Source: Geosiphon pyriformis (lineage: Eukaryota > Glomeromycota > Glomeromycetes > Archaeosporales > Geosiphonaceae). From it: a stretch of 64,000 bases of DNA. Location of the stretch: the NCBI GenBank assembly GCA_016748015.1, contig JAAOMT010000429.1, positions 1 to 64,000 on the forward strand. The letters are read 5' to 3'. Positions 12,401 through 26,341 of this stretch are shown piece after piece. Below the pieces are notes generated by a model that saw nothing but the letters and a program-made list of their open reading frames with translations, did not search any database and was not told the DNA's origin. A program made the position numbers and the translations under genes. The first letter of the stretch is position 1, and the number at the start of each line of letters is the position of its first letter.

Positions 12401-14170
12401 ATTTCTTTTATTTCTATTTTCTTTTTTTTTCTTTTTTTTTTTCTTTTGTAAAGTAGCAATATTGTAAAATTGGCTGTCTAAAAATAAATTTTGTAATAGT
12501 CTGATAAAAAAAGGAAGCTATTTTTAAGATTAGATATTAATATTATTTTGTTAGCTTATTAAAAAAACAAAAAAACACCACCAGATCTTAACAACTGCAC
12601 TTAACTAATTTGGAAAAGATGGCTTATATACTTAAGTCACAAATAGCCAAATACTTTTTTGTGTCTTATAATTAAAGAATTCTACAAATAAAATTAGTAA
12701 AAAAACTTTAAAAACTAATATTAATGACTTATCTTAAGTATTTAGAATAAAAACTTTTAAGTTCTTTTTATTCAAATTTAGAGCACCAAATATTATTATA
12801 AGATCCTACCAAGTTTACTTATAAAAATATTAACATAAGTGTAAAAATAAAGATATATAGCTTGTTTTCTTTAACTTTGGTAAAACTACAGACTATTATG
12901 CTTATATTGGAATGTGTTTTTATGTCTAGCTCAGTTATATTGTTTACAAATAGCCAAGAATTATTAAATGTTTGTGCCTTAAATAAGAAGTATATTAGTC
13001 CTGATTTTTATGATAAATATTAGATTAAAAAAGAACATATTTATTAAGCCATTATGTCAAAAAATTTGTTAGTTAGTTGGAATAAAGTCAAAAGCCATTT
13101 TGAAATTGTTGATAATAAATATGCAAACTTTTTTTATCAATGCTGTCACCATATCTGGTTTTACAATATTTGTTTAGATACTATACTATTTTCTTGTGAT
13201 TAAAGAAAAATCTGTTTCTGAAAATGCCTATTACTTTATTAAGTATTTGTTTAAGATTATTAGTTTTATTAACTGGGAATCCAAATGTATTAATAGTGCT
13301 ATGGATATAATAATATGCAATCTTTTCAATATATATAAAACTTTTAATATGTGGTATCTTAATGATCATATTAAATTTGGTTTTATCAATTCTGTTTTTA
13401 TAGCACTTTAATTCTACTTTATAAAGACCTTGTACTATTGTTTGCTTATGGCCAAGAGAAAAAGACTGTATAACTCAAATTATTTTAATATATTGTATAT
13501 TTAGTATAAATTAATTAAGAATTTTGATTATATATTTTCATGTATTTATAATAATTGCACTAAAAAAGACCTGATTTTAAACACTATTTAAAAGTGAACT
13601 AATTTGATAAATGTTTGTATTATTAATTATAAAGTAATTCAGTTTTTACATAAGATAAAGTTTTCTGATTACTTATATATATCACTAATTAAAAACTTTG
13701 TATTGAAGAAATAGGTAGTTAAAACAGTGTATTTGTTAAATGTTAGGTTTAATAATAAAATAATGATTATTAATTGGTTTAGAGTTTTGCTGAAAATCAT
13801 AAATTTGCCATATGATTATTAGGCACAAGACTAAAAACATATTACAAAAAGCATAGTCTTCTGCTTTATAATAGATTAGTTGTTTTATTTGGTTTGGATT
13901 TATTATTCTTGTAGACTTTTAAAATAATTTATAATTTTGGTATCAAATTAGGTATACATGTTTGTTTTGGATTACATCTTCTTTTGTTTAGTAAATGCTT
14001 TGGTTTTATGTAAAATTTTTCTATAGTATGTAGTTTAAGTATATAGTATTGTTTTAATTGGCTTAAATGACTAGTTACATATAGAAAAAGCATGAATTAT
14101 ACTTAATTCAGAATCTTTTTTGATTGTATGTTTTTAAATAATAATTGGGCTGTACTCATAAAACTTAATA
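9487..14170 (+). pseudogene. LINE ORF2, 5'-truncated, with RNase H and C-terminal domain
   Basis: The endonuclease and start of ORF2 are missing. Readable blocks: pre-RT region 9720-10000 (VKNLLNKKDVGLFSICNKL); RT active-site block 10640-10700 (KVFIDNMI, consensus FVDD with Asp to Asn); then VIPINQKIEASYLLISRS and KYLGIFLSIDN near 10780-10900; RNase H start near 11740 (VVYMNN, consensus VYTDGS, so the catalytic Asp is lost); RNase H remainder 12880-13110 (ILECVFMSSSVILFTNSQEL, LVSWNKVKSHF); an unknown C-terminal block at 13196-13411 (YFIKYLFKIISFINWESKCI); and a last block near 13920-14000 (NFGIKLGIHVCFGLH). A foreign segment splits the RNase H (see 11838-12825). The element ends in A-rich sequence near 14170. 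Confidence 0.8.
11838..12825. other. ~1 kb insertion inside LINE RNase H
   Basis: RNase H coding of the flanking LINE stops near 11837 and resumes near 12826. The sequence between has no match to the LINE. It holds ATAACACAAAATAAT-like repeats (about 11920-12010) and a TTTCTTTT pyrimidine tract (about 12410-12445). The LINE codons at both edges encode the same stretch (GATATTGTTATTTGAGTA on the left, AATATTAACATAAGTGTA on the right), suggesting a long imperfect target duplication as made by non-LTR elements. I cannot identify the insert. Confidence 0.45.
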
Positions 14171-14640
14171 AAAATAAATAAATAATAATAATTAATCTTA
14201 AAATAAACTATAATATAAATAATTTATTTAATAGTAAAATAAAATATCAATAATAAAGATTTTTATATTTTTTGCTAAAATAATAGTTTTATAAAAGCTT
14301 TAAGCTTTAAATATCAAGTTTAATGCAAATATAACTGTTAAATAGATAAGTGGTTTGGTTTTAAATAACAATAGTTTAGTTTGCATCATGTAAAAGATAA
14401 TTAATTTTAATTAATAATATTATTATAAATAAATTTCATCAAGTTTAATTATTTTTTTAGAAAAATATTTTGCATAATTAAAAGTATTTTCATTTTTTAA
14501 TATTTGTGAAATATTGTTTGTTAGTTTTGATACTTTTATTATTAAAGATCACATTTTCAAAAAAAATGAAAGATTACTAGTAAGCATGACATAAATTGTG
14601 GCTAATTGTATCTATATGATTTGAAATTGCAATCATGTGA
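14171..14640. other. AT-rich transition between LINE and host island
   Basis: No gene is visible. Sequence changes from A/T-only repeat-like DNA to host-like DNA with CpG and mixed composition around 14560-14700. This is the left border of the host gene island. Confidence 0.45.
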
Positions 14641-15416
14641 CAATTAGGTTGCAAATTATTATTTCTACCGCTTGTTTGTTTTAAGTTCTAATTTGATATT
14701 ATCAAAAGTTGAAAATCGAGAAAAGCGCTGTTTTTGTCATATAATATTAAAAAGTTAGCTCAGGAAAAAAGAAAATTTTTTTTCACGATTATTAACCATA
14801 TCACACAGGGCGTGGGAATGAATAATTATCTAGAATTCCTAATGACTCATTTCACTGAAGTTAGGCATTCAGAAAATTGCTCAACAATGGTCTAAACCTG
14901 CTAAGCTTTCCCACGATTTCCAATATAAATTAACAGCTGTATCACCAACATACCACATATTTTGATGATCGCATGAGCACAATTAACCAATGGGACTATT
15001 ATCTAACCATTATAAGTGGAAACCCCAATCAGTAAGTTCCCTGGCAACTCGTTTCTCAGGTCTCAAGAAGAACCGAGCTTTGCGATTTCTGCAACCCTGT
15101 CAAAAGAATCTTATCTGAGTGTTTGGAACCAGTAACACATTGTCTCGCCGTGCAAACTTGCCAATCAGTTTGTTCATTAGTCTCCATTTCAACCAGAAAC
15201 TTTGAGAACGTCCGAACCTTCAAGCATTCCGAACAGATCCTTAATACAACAAAGATACGTTGAAGCAAACTTTGTTCTCAAGATGAGCACAAGTATGTGT
15301 GAGAATAGACGAATATTTTACTTTTTCTTTCAAAACAAAGGACACCACGTGATGGGAACCGTACAAGCAATATTTTGCAAGCCTTCGCTAAACTTTCTTT
15401 ATATTTCCGGTATTAG

Positions 15417-17597
<2,181 letters not shown>

Positions 17598-19050
17598 TCT
17601 CTCTTATTTTGATCATATGGGAAAAATGCACGCTCTCAAAAATGGAAAAGGCAGCAACTCGTGAAGATCGGAGAAATGAGAGTTAATTCCCTTGGTGGTA
17701 TTACGCATCGAACTTTAATAACTTTTAAAATAACGCAGCGCTATAATGGTTTGGAAGAATGGATTTTCTCCTACAAAATCTTAATATATATTTATTATAT
17801 GCACATATGCAATTATATATGGTATCAGAATATATTAGGTAATCTGTCTAATTGGAAAAATAACACGCTCGGAAACAAATTCACCACATTACTAACCATT
17901 TTAGTGCCATACGTAGCATATATGTTGGTAATTTCCTTTTTTGAAAAACTTAGTCACAACGTATAACTTTTAAACTTTTTAAAAATAAAGAAATGCCTAT
18001 TTTTGATTTATGTTTTTCAACACCATATGATACCTTTTTTCTGCACATGAATAAGAATGGAAAAAAAAGAGAATGATAGTATAATTGAGCATGTTGATCA
18101 CGACAATAAAATAATAATAATAATCAAAGCTTCAGGGCACTTTGAAAGTTGAAGCTTTTGTGTGTATGGAGGAGACTAGGATTTGGAGAGTTTTGGAATT
18201 TCTTTGTTTAATAACTGGGATGGTTTTTATTTTCTGCTGGTAATGGTTTAGGCAGGAAATGATAAAAAAATCGGGAGGTGAGACAAAGCACAAGGGAAGA
18301 AAGGATAGAGTTCAACGTTTTGGAACACAACACACAAACGCGAAACATAAGGTGACCACAGAAATTTAGAAATCATAATTCTTTATTTAGAAATATGAAT
18401 GTTTGAAATAAATCCAAAAAAATTGCTTTGGTAGAGTTCTCTTTTAATAGGCGGCTGAAGCCTTTGAAGGTCGGAACGAGCAAGTCTAATCTTTGAACTG
18501 TCTTCGTGACCCAAATTTCATGAATTGGAAAAACTAAGAATCAAAGATCTTGATTTTCTTCAAAAATAAAAATCATATCAGTTTTAATATTTTTAATAGT
18601 CTTTAATAATTAAATAAAAAACTGATTTATAATTTTTCATGTTAAAAATGGCTTATACTTCATAAATTGCTTATCATAATTATGAATCAAAAAAAATTAA
18701 TTCCTGATAAAGGAAAATCAGAGTTGGAACTACATCAAATATAGTCTGAAAGGGTCAATAGCTTTTAAACACAGATGGGATAAATATTCATTATCACCAT
18801 AAATCCCCGGCAAATATCTTGTCGCTTATTCTTTGTTTCTTTCACCCGTCTTTTAAAAAACATTTATATATAATTTATATAAGTCATAAAAAAATAAATA
18901 GTTGTCTGGGTAGAGCTCATGGCCTCTTGCAACGTACAGCCTTTCTCAACAAGCCTTATAAATACTAATCAGTAGTCGCCTTATCGTTATAGAAACAGTC
19001 GCCACCTTGATAGAACTCTTTTTCTTAAAAAAACAAACAAAAAGAAAGTG
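17598..19050. other. Intergenic region between the two host genes
   Basis: No convincing gene. It contains the 3' untranslated region of the kinase/phosphatase gene and, from about 18900, the upstream region of the DP gene. A 101-codon open stretch at 17661-17966 is low-complexity, has no recognisable domain and overlaps the likely 3' UTR; I do not call it. 18550-18900 is a local AT-rich patch. Confidence 0.5.
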
Positions 19051-19062
19051 TACATATAATTT

Positions 19063-19071
19063 TTATATAAA
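19063..19071 (+). promoter_or_regulatory. Possible TATA box of the DP gene
   Basis: TTATATAAA lies 118 bases upstream of the first ATG of the DP gene. In this AT-rich genome such a match can occur by chance, and no other core element was recognised. Confidence 0.3.
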
Positions 19072-19188
19072 CCAGAAAGATTTCTAGACGATAAACTTTT
19101 GTTACGCACTCTCAGTGGCTTCTTTAAAATAATTGTGCCTATTATCAACATAATCCCAACGAATATTACTCCCCTACGCCTTTAAAAA

Positions 19189-21403
19189 ATGGCTCGAATT
19201 CCTGCTACTTTACTAAATACACATGTTGCAACTCCCCACTTTCTTTCCAACTTTTCGAGTTTTCGCCCCCAGGAAGTTTCAATGGACGAAAAAAACCGTG
19301 AGAGCAGTGACTCCAATAGACGCATAATTCTTCCTAGCCTCAAGGAACTAAACATTACACTTGGCACGTATACTCATTTTGGTCAACCAGAAAATAATAA
19401 GTTGCCACCAATCAGTGGCAAAACAAATATTGAAGAGTCTGGATCGTTCCCGTCGTTTTTTCCGCATCCTTACAATCCTCAAAAAGTCGATGATTATCAC
19501 CATCGTCCGCCAGCGTATTTTCCCACCATAAGATCGCCAACTATTCCATCTGTATCAACAGGTTGTTCGGTCATTTCGAGTCTTCAAGAGAATAATCCCA
19601 AAGTCCCAACAATATCCAAAATTCGTTATCCCAAAAAACTTAAGATTGACCCAAATACTGCTCAGAATGAATATGACTCTGAGAAAGCTTACGAAAACGA
19701 CGATGAAGAAAGTTGGAATGAACGAGATAGGTGAGGTTTACTACTATTAAATATAAAATAAAGTTTAGCAAGTAATCGATTCTTGCAAAATCAAGACTTG
19801 ATCAATATTTTTTCCGGACTCGTGTATTTTTTAACTTATCAAATAATTATATAACCTAAATTAATTCCACCAGCCGAGAAAACTCCCCAAATTACTGTTC
19901 AACATCTTCTCCGATTACGACTAATGGGACTGGTAGCGATACTGGAAGTATGTTAGGTGAAATAACAAAACAAAATGTTATAAGAAAACCTAAAGGCCTT
20001 AGGCATGTTAGCAAAAAAGTATGCGAAATAGTAGAGCAGAAAAAGGCAACAACTTATGACGAGGTGAGTTTGGGATTTTGGGAGTAGATCTTGGTTTTCT
20101 TTATAAGTATAATTTTTTAGGTCGATCTCTATCTAAAGACGCATGTCTTCAGGATTATGCACGCAAATGCACCGATTATATCTTTATGATACACGTTCAT
20201 TGCAAACGGAATATTACATAAGCTTTTTGATTTTTTATTGATGCGAAATAAATTAACCTTTCATTTCTTTATTTATGTATCATATTGAATAAAATTTAAG
20301 GTTGCTGAAGAACTTCAAGCAGAAGAATATGCCGCACAAATGCAAGATAATGGTGCTGTGAGTATTCTTTTTAATCTGATTTCTAGTCATTATTATGTCA
20401 TTATTTAGTTACAACTGAAGCTATAATATCTGAACTAATATCTTAATTTAAAATATAGCGAGATGTTGATAAGAATTTGCGCCGCCGAGTATACGATGCT
20501 CTAAATGTACAAGCAGCGGTGGGGATTATAGATAAAGGCAAGAAAGGTATTACATGGATAGGATTACCTGGCGATCTGCAAAATGGCGTAAGCTCTTCAT
20601 CATCTACGGTGAATAGTGCCGAAAGTGATAGGCGTAAGGCGGCTGCATTGGAAGAATATAAGGAGCTACAGGTAAATTTGCTATTTCGGACTTGCATTGA
20701 CGGGAAACTATCGGAGGATCAAAATGTATTTGACAGTAGTATTTACCAAGAATATATTTGTGTATGGTTACAGCGCGAACATTCCGTTTTAACTACACTA
20801 AGAGACGAGAGCAAAAAAAAACTTCAAACAAAAACTGCGGAGGTAAGCTCAAAAAAACTATAATCATAATTGTGTGGATATTTTGGGATTGAATGTAATC
20901 TAAGGCTTGTTTGTATTAAACAATTTAATAGTGTCTTTTACGTCAAAACCTTGTTAACCGAAATGCTCATAGATGTGAGACACAGATAAATACAAAATGT
21001 AAAAACGATAGGGAAATATTCCTTCCGTTTGTATTACTTCAGTGTCAGCGAGGAAACACGGTTGAAATTCAACCTTCTCAAACTTGGTAAGTCGCAAGTC
21101 AATTCTAATAAAAAAAGTTGTATCAAATTATAGATTTTATTTAATCGTTTCTATTATATAAATAGTATCTCTTTTCATCCAAATCCTCCCAGCGTGATAA
21201 GTGATACTAGCGTTTTGCAGAAACTAGATATAGATAAAATTACGCGCAGAACTGACGACGAAGGAAGTTATCGAAATCGTGGCGGAAATTGTGGCACGAT
21301 CGATAACCAAAAGAATGTGAGTCTGCATAACAGATGGGAAAACTACGTACCAAGTTTCGGCAGTAATGGAAATGGATTCCTTCCCACGGAGGTAGAAAAA
21401 TAA
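19189..21403 (+). CDS. DP-family transcription factor (E2F dimerisation partner)
   Basis: Nuclear DNA-binding subunit that pairs with E2F to control cell-cycle genes. Exons: 19189-19730, 19874-20063, 20301-20357, 20459-20671, 20774-20842, 20932-21086 and 21166-21403; phases match and give 487 residues. The winged-helix DNA-binding domain spans exons 2-4, from [20 protein letters not shown] through VAEELQAE to [16 protein letters not shown] and the DP signature [15 protein letters not shown] is the DNA-contacting motif. A coiled-coil dimerisation part follows (EEYKELQ, then [28 protein letters not shown]), then a DP C-terminal fold ([29 protein letters not shown]). The N-terminal 180 residues are Pro/Ser-rich and not conserved in my view. 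The start is the first ATG of a long open exon. [13 protein letters not shown] distinguishes DP from E2F. Neighbour relation to the upstream gene is same-strand but not functional. Confidence 0.93.
20672..20773 (+). other. 102-nt stop-free intron in the DP gene
   Basis: The exon reads through here without a stop (34 codons), but CAG|GTAAAT at the left and TTACAG| at the right are good splice sites. Removing it joins EEYKELQ to REHSVLTTL, restoring the coiled coil expected of DP proteins. If retained, it would insert 34 residues rich in hydrophobics and Cys. I call it an intron; regulated retention is possible. Confidence 0.75.
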
Positions 21404-24240
21404 GTTTCTAACATCGAAGAATGTTCATAGTAAGATGCTGAGAACTCGGTGAAAGTTGGGGCCGTTAAAAATAGAAGCGATATTGGTAGGTTTTTATAAT
21501 TTATATTGCACAGCTTCTCATGTCGTTGTATAAATTGAAACCTTGTTTCAGTACAAGTTAATTAATCATGTTAAGTTTTCTATTGTTCACTTTATCGGAT
21601 TATACATCGTAGGTTACATTGAACAGGCTTGATCGACACTTCATTATTGAAGGCGTATACGCATACACTCTTTTCTGGTTCTAGATACCCGCCAATTTCG
21701 CGTCCTTTTTACCCTATATTCCCACCAAACCACTCCTATCACCGGCATGTTCCCAAACAATTATGATAGTATCGTGACACACACATACACGGCTTCCCGC
21801 CCTTTTTTGTGCATAACTGCACTTAAAAAACCCAAAAAACATTCAGTACTTCCTTTTCTGTTCCTGTTTTTGTGTTTTGTTTCACTTTGCAACTCCCTTA
21901 AACAATCAAGCCATATATGTCTATTGATATCGTATTTTGTTCAATTCAATACCTTATATTGTTCATCCTGTTCGTGTAAAGCTGATAATACTCGAAACAA
22001 TTATTCTTTTCACGTTGTGTTGAACATTTTTCATTTCGTGTACATATATTATACAAGTATATTGAAAATAACAATTATTTGCCCTTACTTGAATTTTTAT
22101 GGTAAATACCTTTCTTTTAAAAAATTTTCTATTATGTAATTTTCTGTACTTTTCTGTACTTTTTTGATTTATTCTTTCCTTATGCACAATTATACATTGT
22201 TCTGTTCTTTTGTATTATATTCTTTTCACTCTGTCTCTAACTCTCATATACACAAACAAGGACTTTTGAATTATTATATTGTAAAGCAAAAATTTGTTTT
22301 TTTAGGGATATCAAGGTTTTTCATATTTATGAAGATAAATGTTGGCAATTTTTGTATTCATTGGTATTAATTAAAAAATTGATTTTACAAAATTTCATAT
22401 ACGAGTCTTTTATTATATGTAATAGCTATTTTTCTAAACTTTTAATTCGAAACGTTATCTCTTTATTATTGTCTAAAGATAAAAGAAAGTGAGTTACTTG
22501 ACACCGAAGCTTTTCGGGCGGATTTGGAGAATAGACCATTGGGAATAGCAGACAAAAAAATTTTACAGATTGCAAAAATATCCAACTTACAGCCATCAGT
22601 GAAAATTAAAAGGGAAACAAACAATTGTAGCATAATGTTTTGGTTACTTGAGATGTTCTACTGGGACTTGTGCCAAAAAGCTGTGAGGTCGCTCAAAGAT
22701 GACTGATTTAGATAATACAGGGAGTGAAACAAAACTATAGAATCATCCTTCACCATGCATTATTCAAAAATATGCAAGGAGAAAAGGGCTCTTGAGATTA
22801 TCCATAGAAACCTCTACGAAAATAACTGATAAATTTTCAAATGGTTTAAAAAATGTCACACAGATTAAACAAACGTTTGCTATATTTGGTATACCGCCAA
22901 ATTGTAAAAATGGCGGGCTTTTTTTTGTTTAACGTATGATGCATCAGCAGGTAGAAATATTGAATTTGTTGATCTGCTGTTCGTGATAGAAGTTGTAGGT
23001 AGAAGTTTATGTTGGGCGCGTCTTCTGGAACAATGATCTCCCAGACTGTTTGAGCATGTACTTTCTATCAATAGAGTTATAAAATTATTAATGTTCTACG
23101 TTAAGTTCCTTGCTCTGTTATAAGCTTGCTTATATTCGGTCGAAATCGATATTTATTATAATATTGAGAATACGGAACAAGAAACTAACCCCCAAAGGAA
23201 AGGGGCGGGTTTCTCCGGTTTAAGTTTGATCAAGTGCTATTAATTTAATGCTGGCTGTTGACAGATGCCGAAGACCCTGCTTCTGCATTCTGTTGATTAC
23301 CAATCTACAAAAAAGATCTGAAAAATGGAAAAGTTCTCTGTTTATAAGATAGAATGGGAATAAAGACTATTAATGGTATCGACATATTATCTAACCAAAA
23401 TTTTGTCATACACATGGAACAATGGGGAATGAATCGATGATGGTAGCAGAAAATACTTTGTGAGTAAACAATCTATGTGAATGTGTGAAATGTGACAAGT
23501 GAAGATTGTTACCGGTTTTTAAAGTTTCTTTTTGGGTGTGCTGGTTAGTTTCAAATTACGTATAAGGAATAAATCATACAAATTTTCATATGATAAAGAA
23601 AACCCCCAGTTAATGATATGTCTGTCACCCATTTGAGAGTTGACAAAGCAGGTATAATGAAGAACTTAGCAGAGGTGACAATTAAAATCACATTGTTGAG
23701 AAAATGACGGAAGAATCCAGATCCTCATTTTGCTTTTACTTCTGTATCTATGTTATGTGAATGGGGTTGACACTTTTCGTTCAGCGACTCATCTATATAA
23801 GAGTGATTGTTCTACTTCTGATTTCTGAGAAAATTGAAGGTTGATATTTGTTATCTTAAAAGAGTAGAGCTCAAGTTATTGGAAATAAAATGAAACTTAT
23901 CAAAGCATGGAAATGTTAATATGAGCTTTGGCACATTTTTTACCATATTGTGATGTTCTTTGTTGAGGTCAAATTATAATACGAAGTAGCGAGTAATTGA
24001 AAATTCTAAATATTCCAAATTGATAATATATAATTGAATTCAGGAATAATCTTAAAGGGTCGAATTAAACAAACAAGTGTTGAGGATTTGAAAGTGATAA
24101 TAAATATATCAAGAAATAAGTATTATTCCATTTTTAACTTCTAATTTAGATTTCTTAAACAAAAAGGAATTATAGTTATATGACAATTAAACATAACATT
24201 TATTAAAATAATATTTTTAATTGAAATTAATTGAAATTTT
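21404..24240. other. Host-type intergenic region, mostly without a gene
   Basis: Composition resembles the host genes rather than the repeats. A 130-codon open stretch at 21747-22139 is low-complexity and unsupported. A short candidate exon at 22479-22706 is listed separately. TATATAAG at about 23795 looks like a core promoter but no credible gene follows before the AT-rich block at 24.2 kb. No tRNA or rRNA was recognised. Confidence 0.4.
22479..22706 (+). CDS. Possible terminal exon of an unknown gene
   Basis: After an AG at 22477-22478 a frame opens with IKESELLDTEAF and runs 75 codons to TGA at 22704. Base use is host-like (GACACCGAAGC, CGGGCGGATT) and unlike the repeats. The first half is charged and plausible as protein. 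The second half turns hydrophobic and cysteine-containing and may already be non-coding. I recognise no family and see no convincing upstream exon. Confidence 0.2.
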   Translation: MKESELLDTEAFRADLENRPLGIADKKILQIAKISNLQPSVKIKRETNNCSIMFWLLEMFYWDLCQKAVRSLKDD

Positions 24241-24287
24241 AAATAATATTAATTGAAATAATCAAATTGTTAAGTAACAGATTGAAT

Positions 24288-24288
24288 T

Positions 24289-24328
<40 letters not shown>

Positions 24329-24330
24329 TT
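24288..24330. repeat. (AAT)n/(ATT)n inverted microsatellite
   Basis: A run of AAT triplets passes directly into a run of ATT triplets, forming a perfect-looking hairpin of about 20 bases per arm. It sits at the border between host-like DNA and the AT-rich repeat desert and may mark the tail of an old LINE insertion. Confidence 0.75.
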
Positions 24331-24369
24331 TTATTTTTTATTCACAATACAACAATAAATATTCTAAAG

Positions 24370-24445
24370 TAGACGTGACTCATGCACTTTCTACACGTGA
24401 CCAGCCACTCGGGCCAGCCAAGGCTACACCAGCGTCTATGACGAT
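24370..24445. other. Isolated GC-rich island in AT-rich DNA
   Basis: About 75 bases with many C and G (CACGTGACC, CCACTCGGGCCAGCC) stand alone between a microsatellite and an A/T desert. The core is bounded by a 6-base inverted repeat, TAGACG at 24370 and CGTCTA at 24433. It retains CpG. On the minus strand TGGCCCGAGTGG resembles a tRNA A box with one extra base, but I find no B box. Identity unknown; a small mobile element or its remnant is possible. Confidence 0.5.
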
Positions 24446-24479
24446 TTTTATTAAATATATAAGTAATAAGTTTTAATAT

Positions 24480-26185
24480 TATAAAAAATTGTTTTAAAAA
24501 ATAATTTTAATTAAATAATTAATCTATTTTTCATTTTAGTTTATTTATTTATTTTTTAATTATAAAAATATTATTATTTTATAACACATTTAAAATTAAA
24601 TTGATTAAATAATATTTATTTTTTATTTAGAATTCACAAATATAATCAATAATACTGTAATTAATTGTAATTATTTTTATTAAAATTACACTTTTGTTTT
24701 AAGTTATAACTGATTAAAGTTAAAGATTTAAATTTAAATATAAATAAAAAATAACAAAACAATTTTAAAAATATTTTGTAAATTAATAGTTATATATAAA
24801 ATATATTAAACAATATAAATTTAAATAATATTTTGTTTATTTAAAAAAATTTATATTAAAAAGTTTGTTTAATTATTTAAATCAAAAATTTTTATACTAT
24901 TTAAAAAAATATAATATAAAAAACAAAAACTTTTTTTATTTATTTTAAAAAAAAAAGTTTTTGTTTTTACTTATCTATATATATATATAATATTTTATTT
25001 TTTAATCTTTTTGTTTAAAATTTAATAGTTGTTATAGCTTTGTTTTAAATAGAGTTAATAAGAAAAATACTAATTTAATTCCAAAAATATTATAAACAAT
25101 GAAATAAAAAAACTAAAAAAAACTAAAAATTTCGGCATTAATAATAATATAATTTTAAATAAGTTTATAATATTAATAATAAGTATAGTATTGTAAATAT
25201 TAAAAATATAAATAATAAATATATTAATAGTTTTAAAACAAAAGTACTTAAAACAAATTTGATTAAAAATATAATAATAGTTTTTTTTAATATGCCAAAT
25301 TATAATGTTTTTAATATTATTATTAAAAAATAACTGTAAAATTATTTTTTTGTTATTAAAGCAAACATTTTTGCTAATTTTTTTATTATTATTTAATAAA
25401 AAACTTTTTTTTGTAAATAGTTTTTTGTATTAAATATTAATTTATTGGCTGTAAAAATTTTTTTTTTACAGAAAAGTTGTAAGTATTAAAAGATTGTTTT
25501 TATTAATAGTTGATTTTAAAAAAGTATTAAATTAATATTTATTTTTAAATCAAGTTTAATTATAAAAAATTTTTTAATTCTACAGTGGTTTGATTCTAAA
25601 TATTAATTTTAAACATGTAAATACTTATTTATATTAAAAAATTTATATTAAAATTTTAAAAAAAACTATAATAATTGTGTTTTCTGTTTTTAATAAAATT
25701 ATATTAATTAAATTGTAATTAATTGGTTTTTGGCAAAAAATTATATTAAAATTTGCTAAATTAAATTAAGTATATTATATTATTATAATTTGTTTTAATT
25801 CAAAAAAATTATATATATTATTAAAAATAATATAAACAAAAATTTTTAAATTAAAAAAATATATATTATATATTATTAAATATTTTATTAATAAACAAAA
25901 AAACTTAAATTTTGAGAATATTTTGAATTTAATAAAAAAATTTTAATTTTTTTTATTTTGTTTCTTGTATTTTTTTATTATTATTATTATATATTTAATA
26001 AATATAGTTTAATCACTTTAGAAAATAAAAACAAATTAAAAGTTTTAAAACTAAATACAATTCATATATTTTCTATATATAATTAGTTATTTAAACTAAT
26101 TTAGACTATACTATATTAATATTCCAAAAAAAACTTATTTAAAGAAATATTTTTTATATAATCTTAAACAATATAATACTATTAC
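24480..26185. other. Extreme AT-rich stretch without a gene
   Basis: Long runs of A and T with no frame that I can read. It lies directly downstream (minus strand) of the LINE ORF1 remnant at 26186-26341, so it may be the eroded ORF2 and 3' end of that LINE, but I could not recognise any domain. Confidence 0.4.
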
Positions 26186-26341
26186 TAATTAATTTAACCA
26201 GCCACTTGGCCATTTTTAAAGCATTAGTTTTAATACTAATAGATTTATGTTTTTATAGTAATATTAAGTTAGAAAACATGTTATTATTAACTGCAAACAA
26301 ACTTATATAAAAGCCAAACATATTAATGTTTTTATAGCTAT
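26186..26341 (-). pseudogene. LINE ORF1 C-terminal piece, left half of a split gene
   Basis: On the minus strand this reads as the end of the LINE ORF1 family: NINMFGFYISLFAVNNN, then NMFSNLILL and ALKMAKWLVKLISNS, matching the tail at 2440-2580 (SELITLWKFE, TAKWLVGLI). The piece just upstream in the same protein lies 24 kb away at 50393-50766, on the other side of the inserted gypsy element. The bases next to the junction are CTAT (26338-26341), matching TTAT on the far side. Confidence 0.72.

Noticed and set aside
15056-15268. 70-codon minus-strand frame near the host kinase gene
   Set aside because: No motif; it overlaps the plausible 5' region of the plus-strand gene and has no splice or promoter support.
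17661-17966. 101-codon open frame after the kinase/phosphatase gene
   Set aside because: Lies in the likely 3' UTR; translation of AT-rich repeats such as ATATATTTATTATATG; no family resemblance.
21747-22139. 130-codon open frame with hydrophobic stretches, possible membrane protein
   Set aside because: Low-complexity F/L/S/C-rich translation of pyrimidine-rich intergenic DNA; no splice structure, no recognisable motif, no supporting context.
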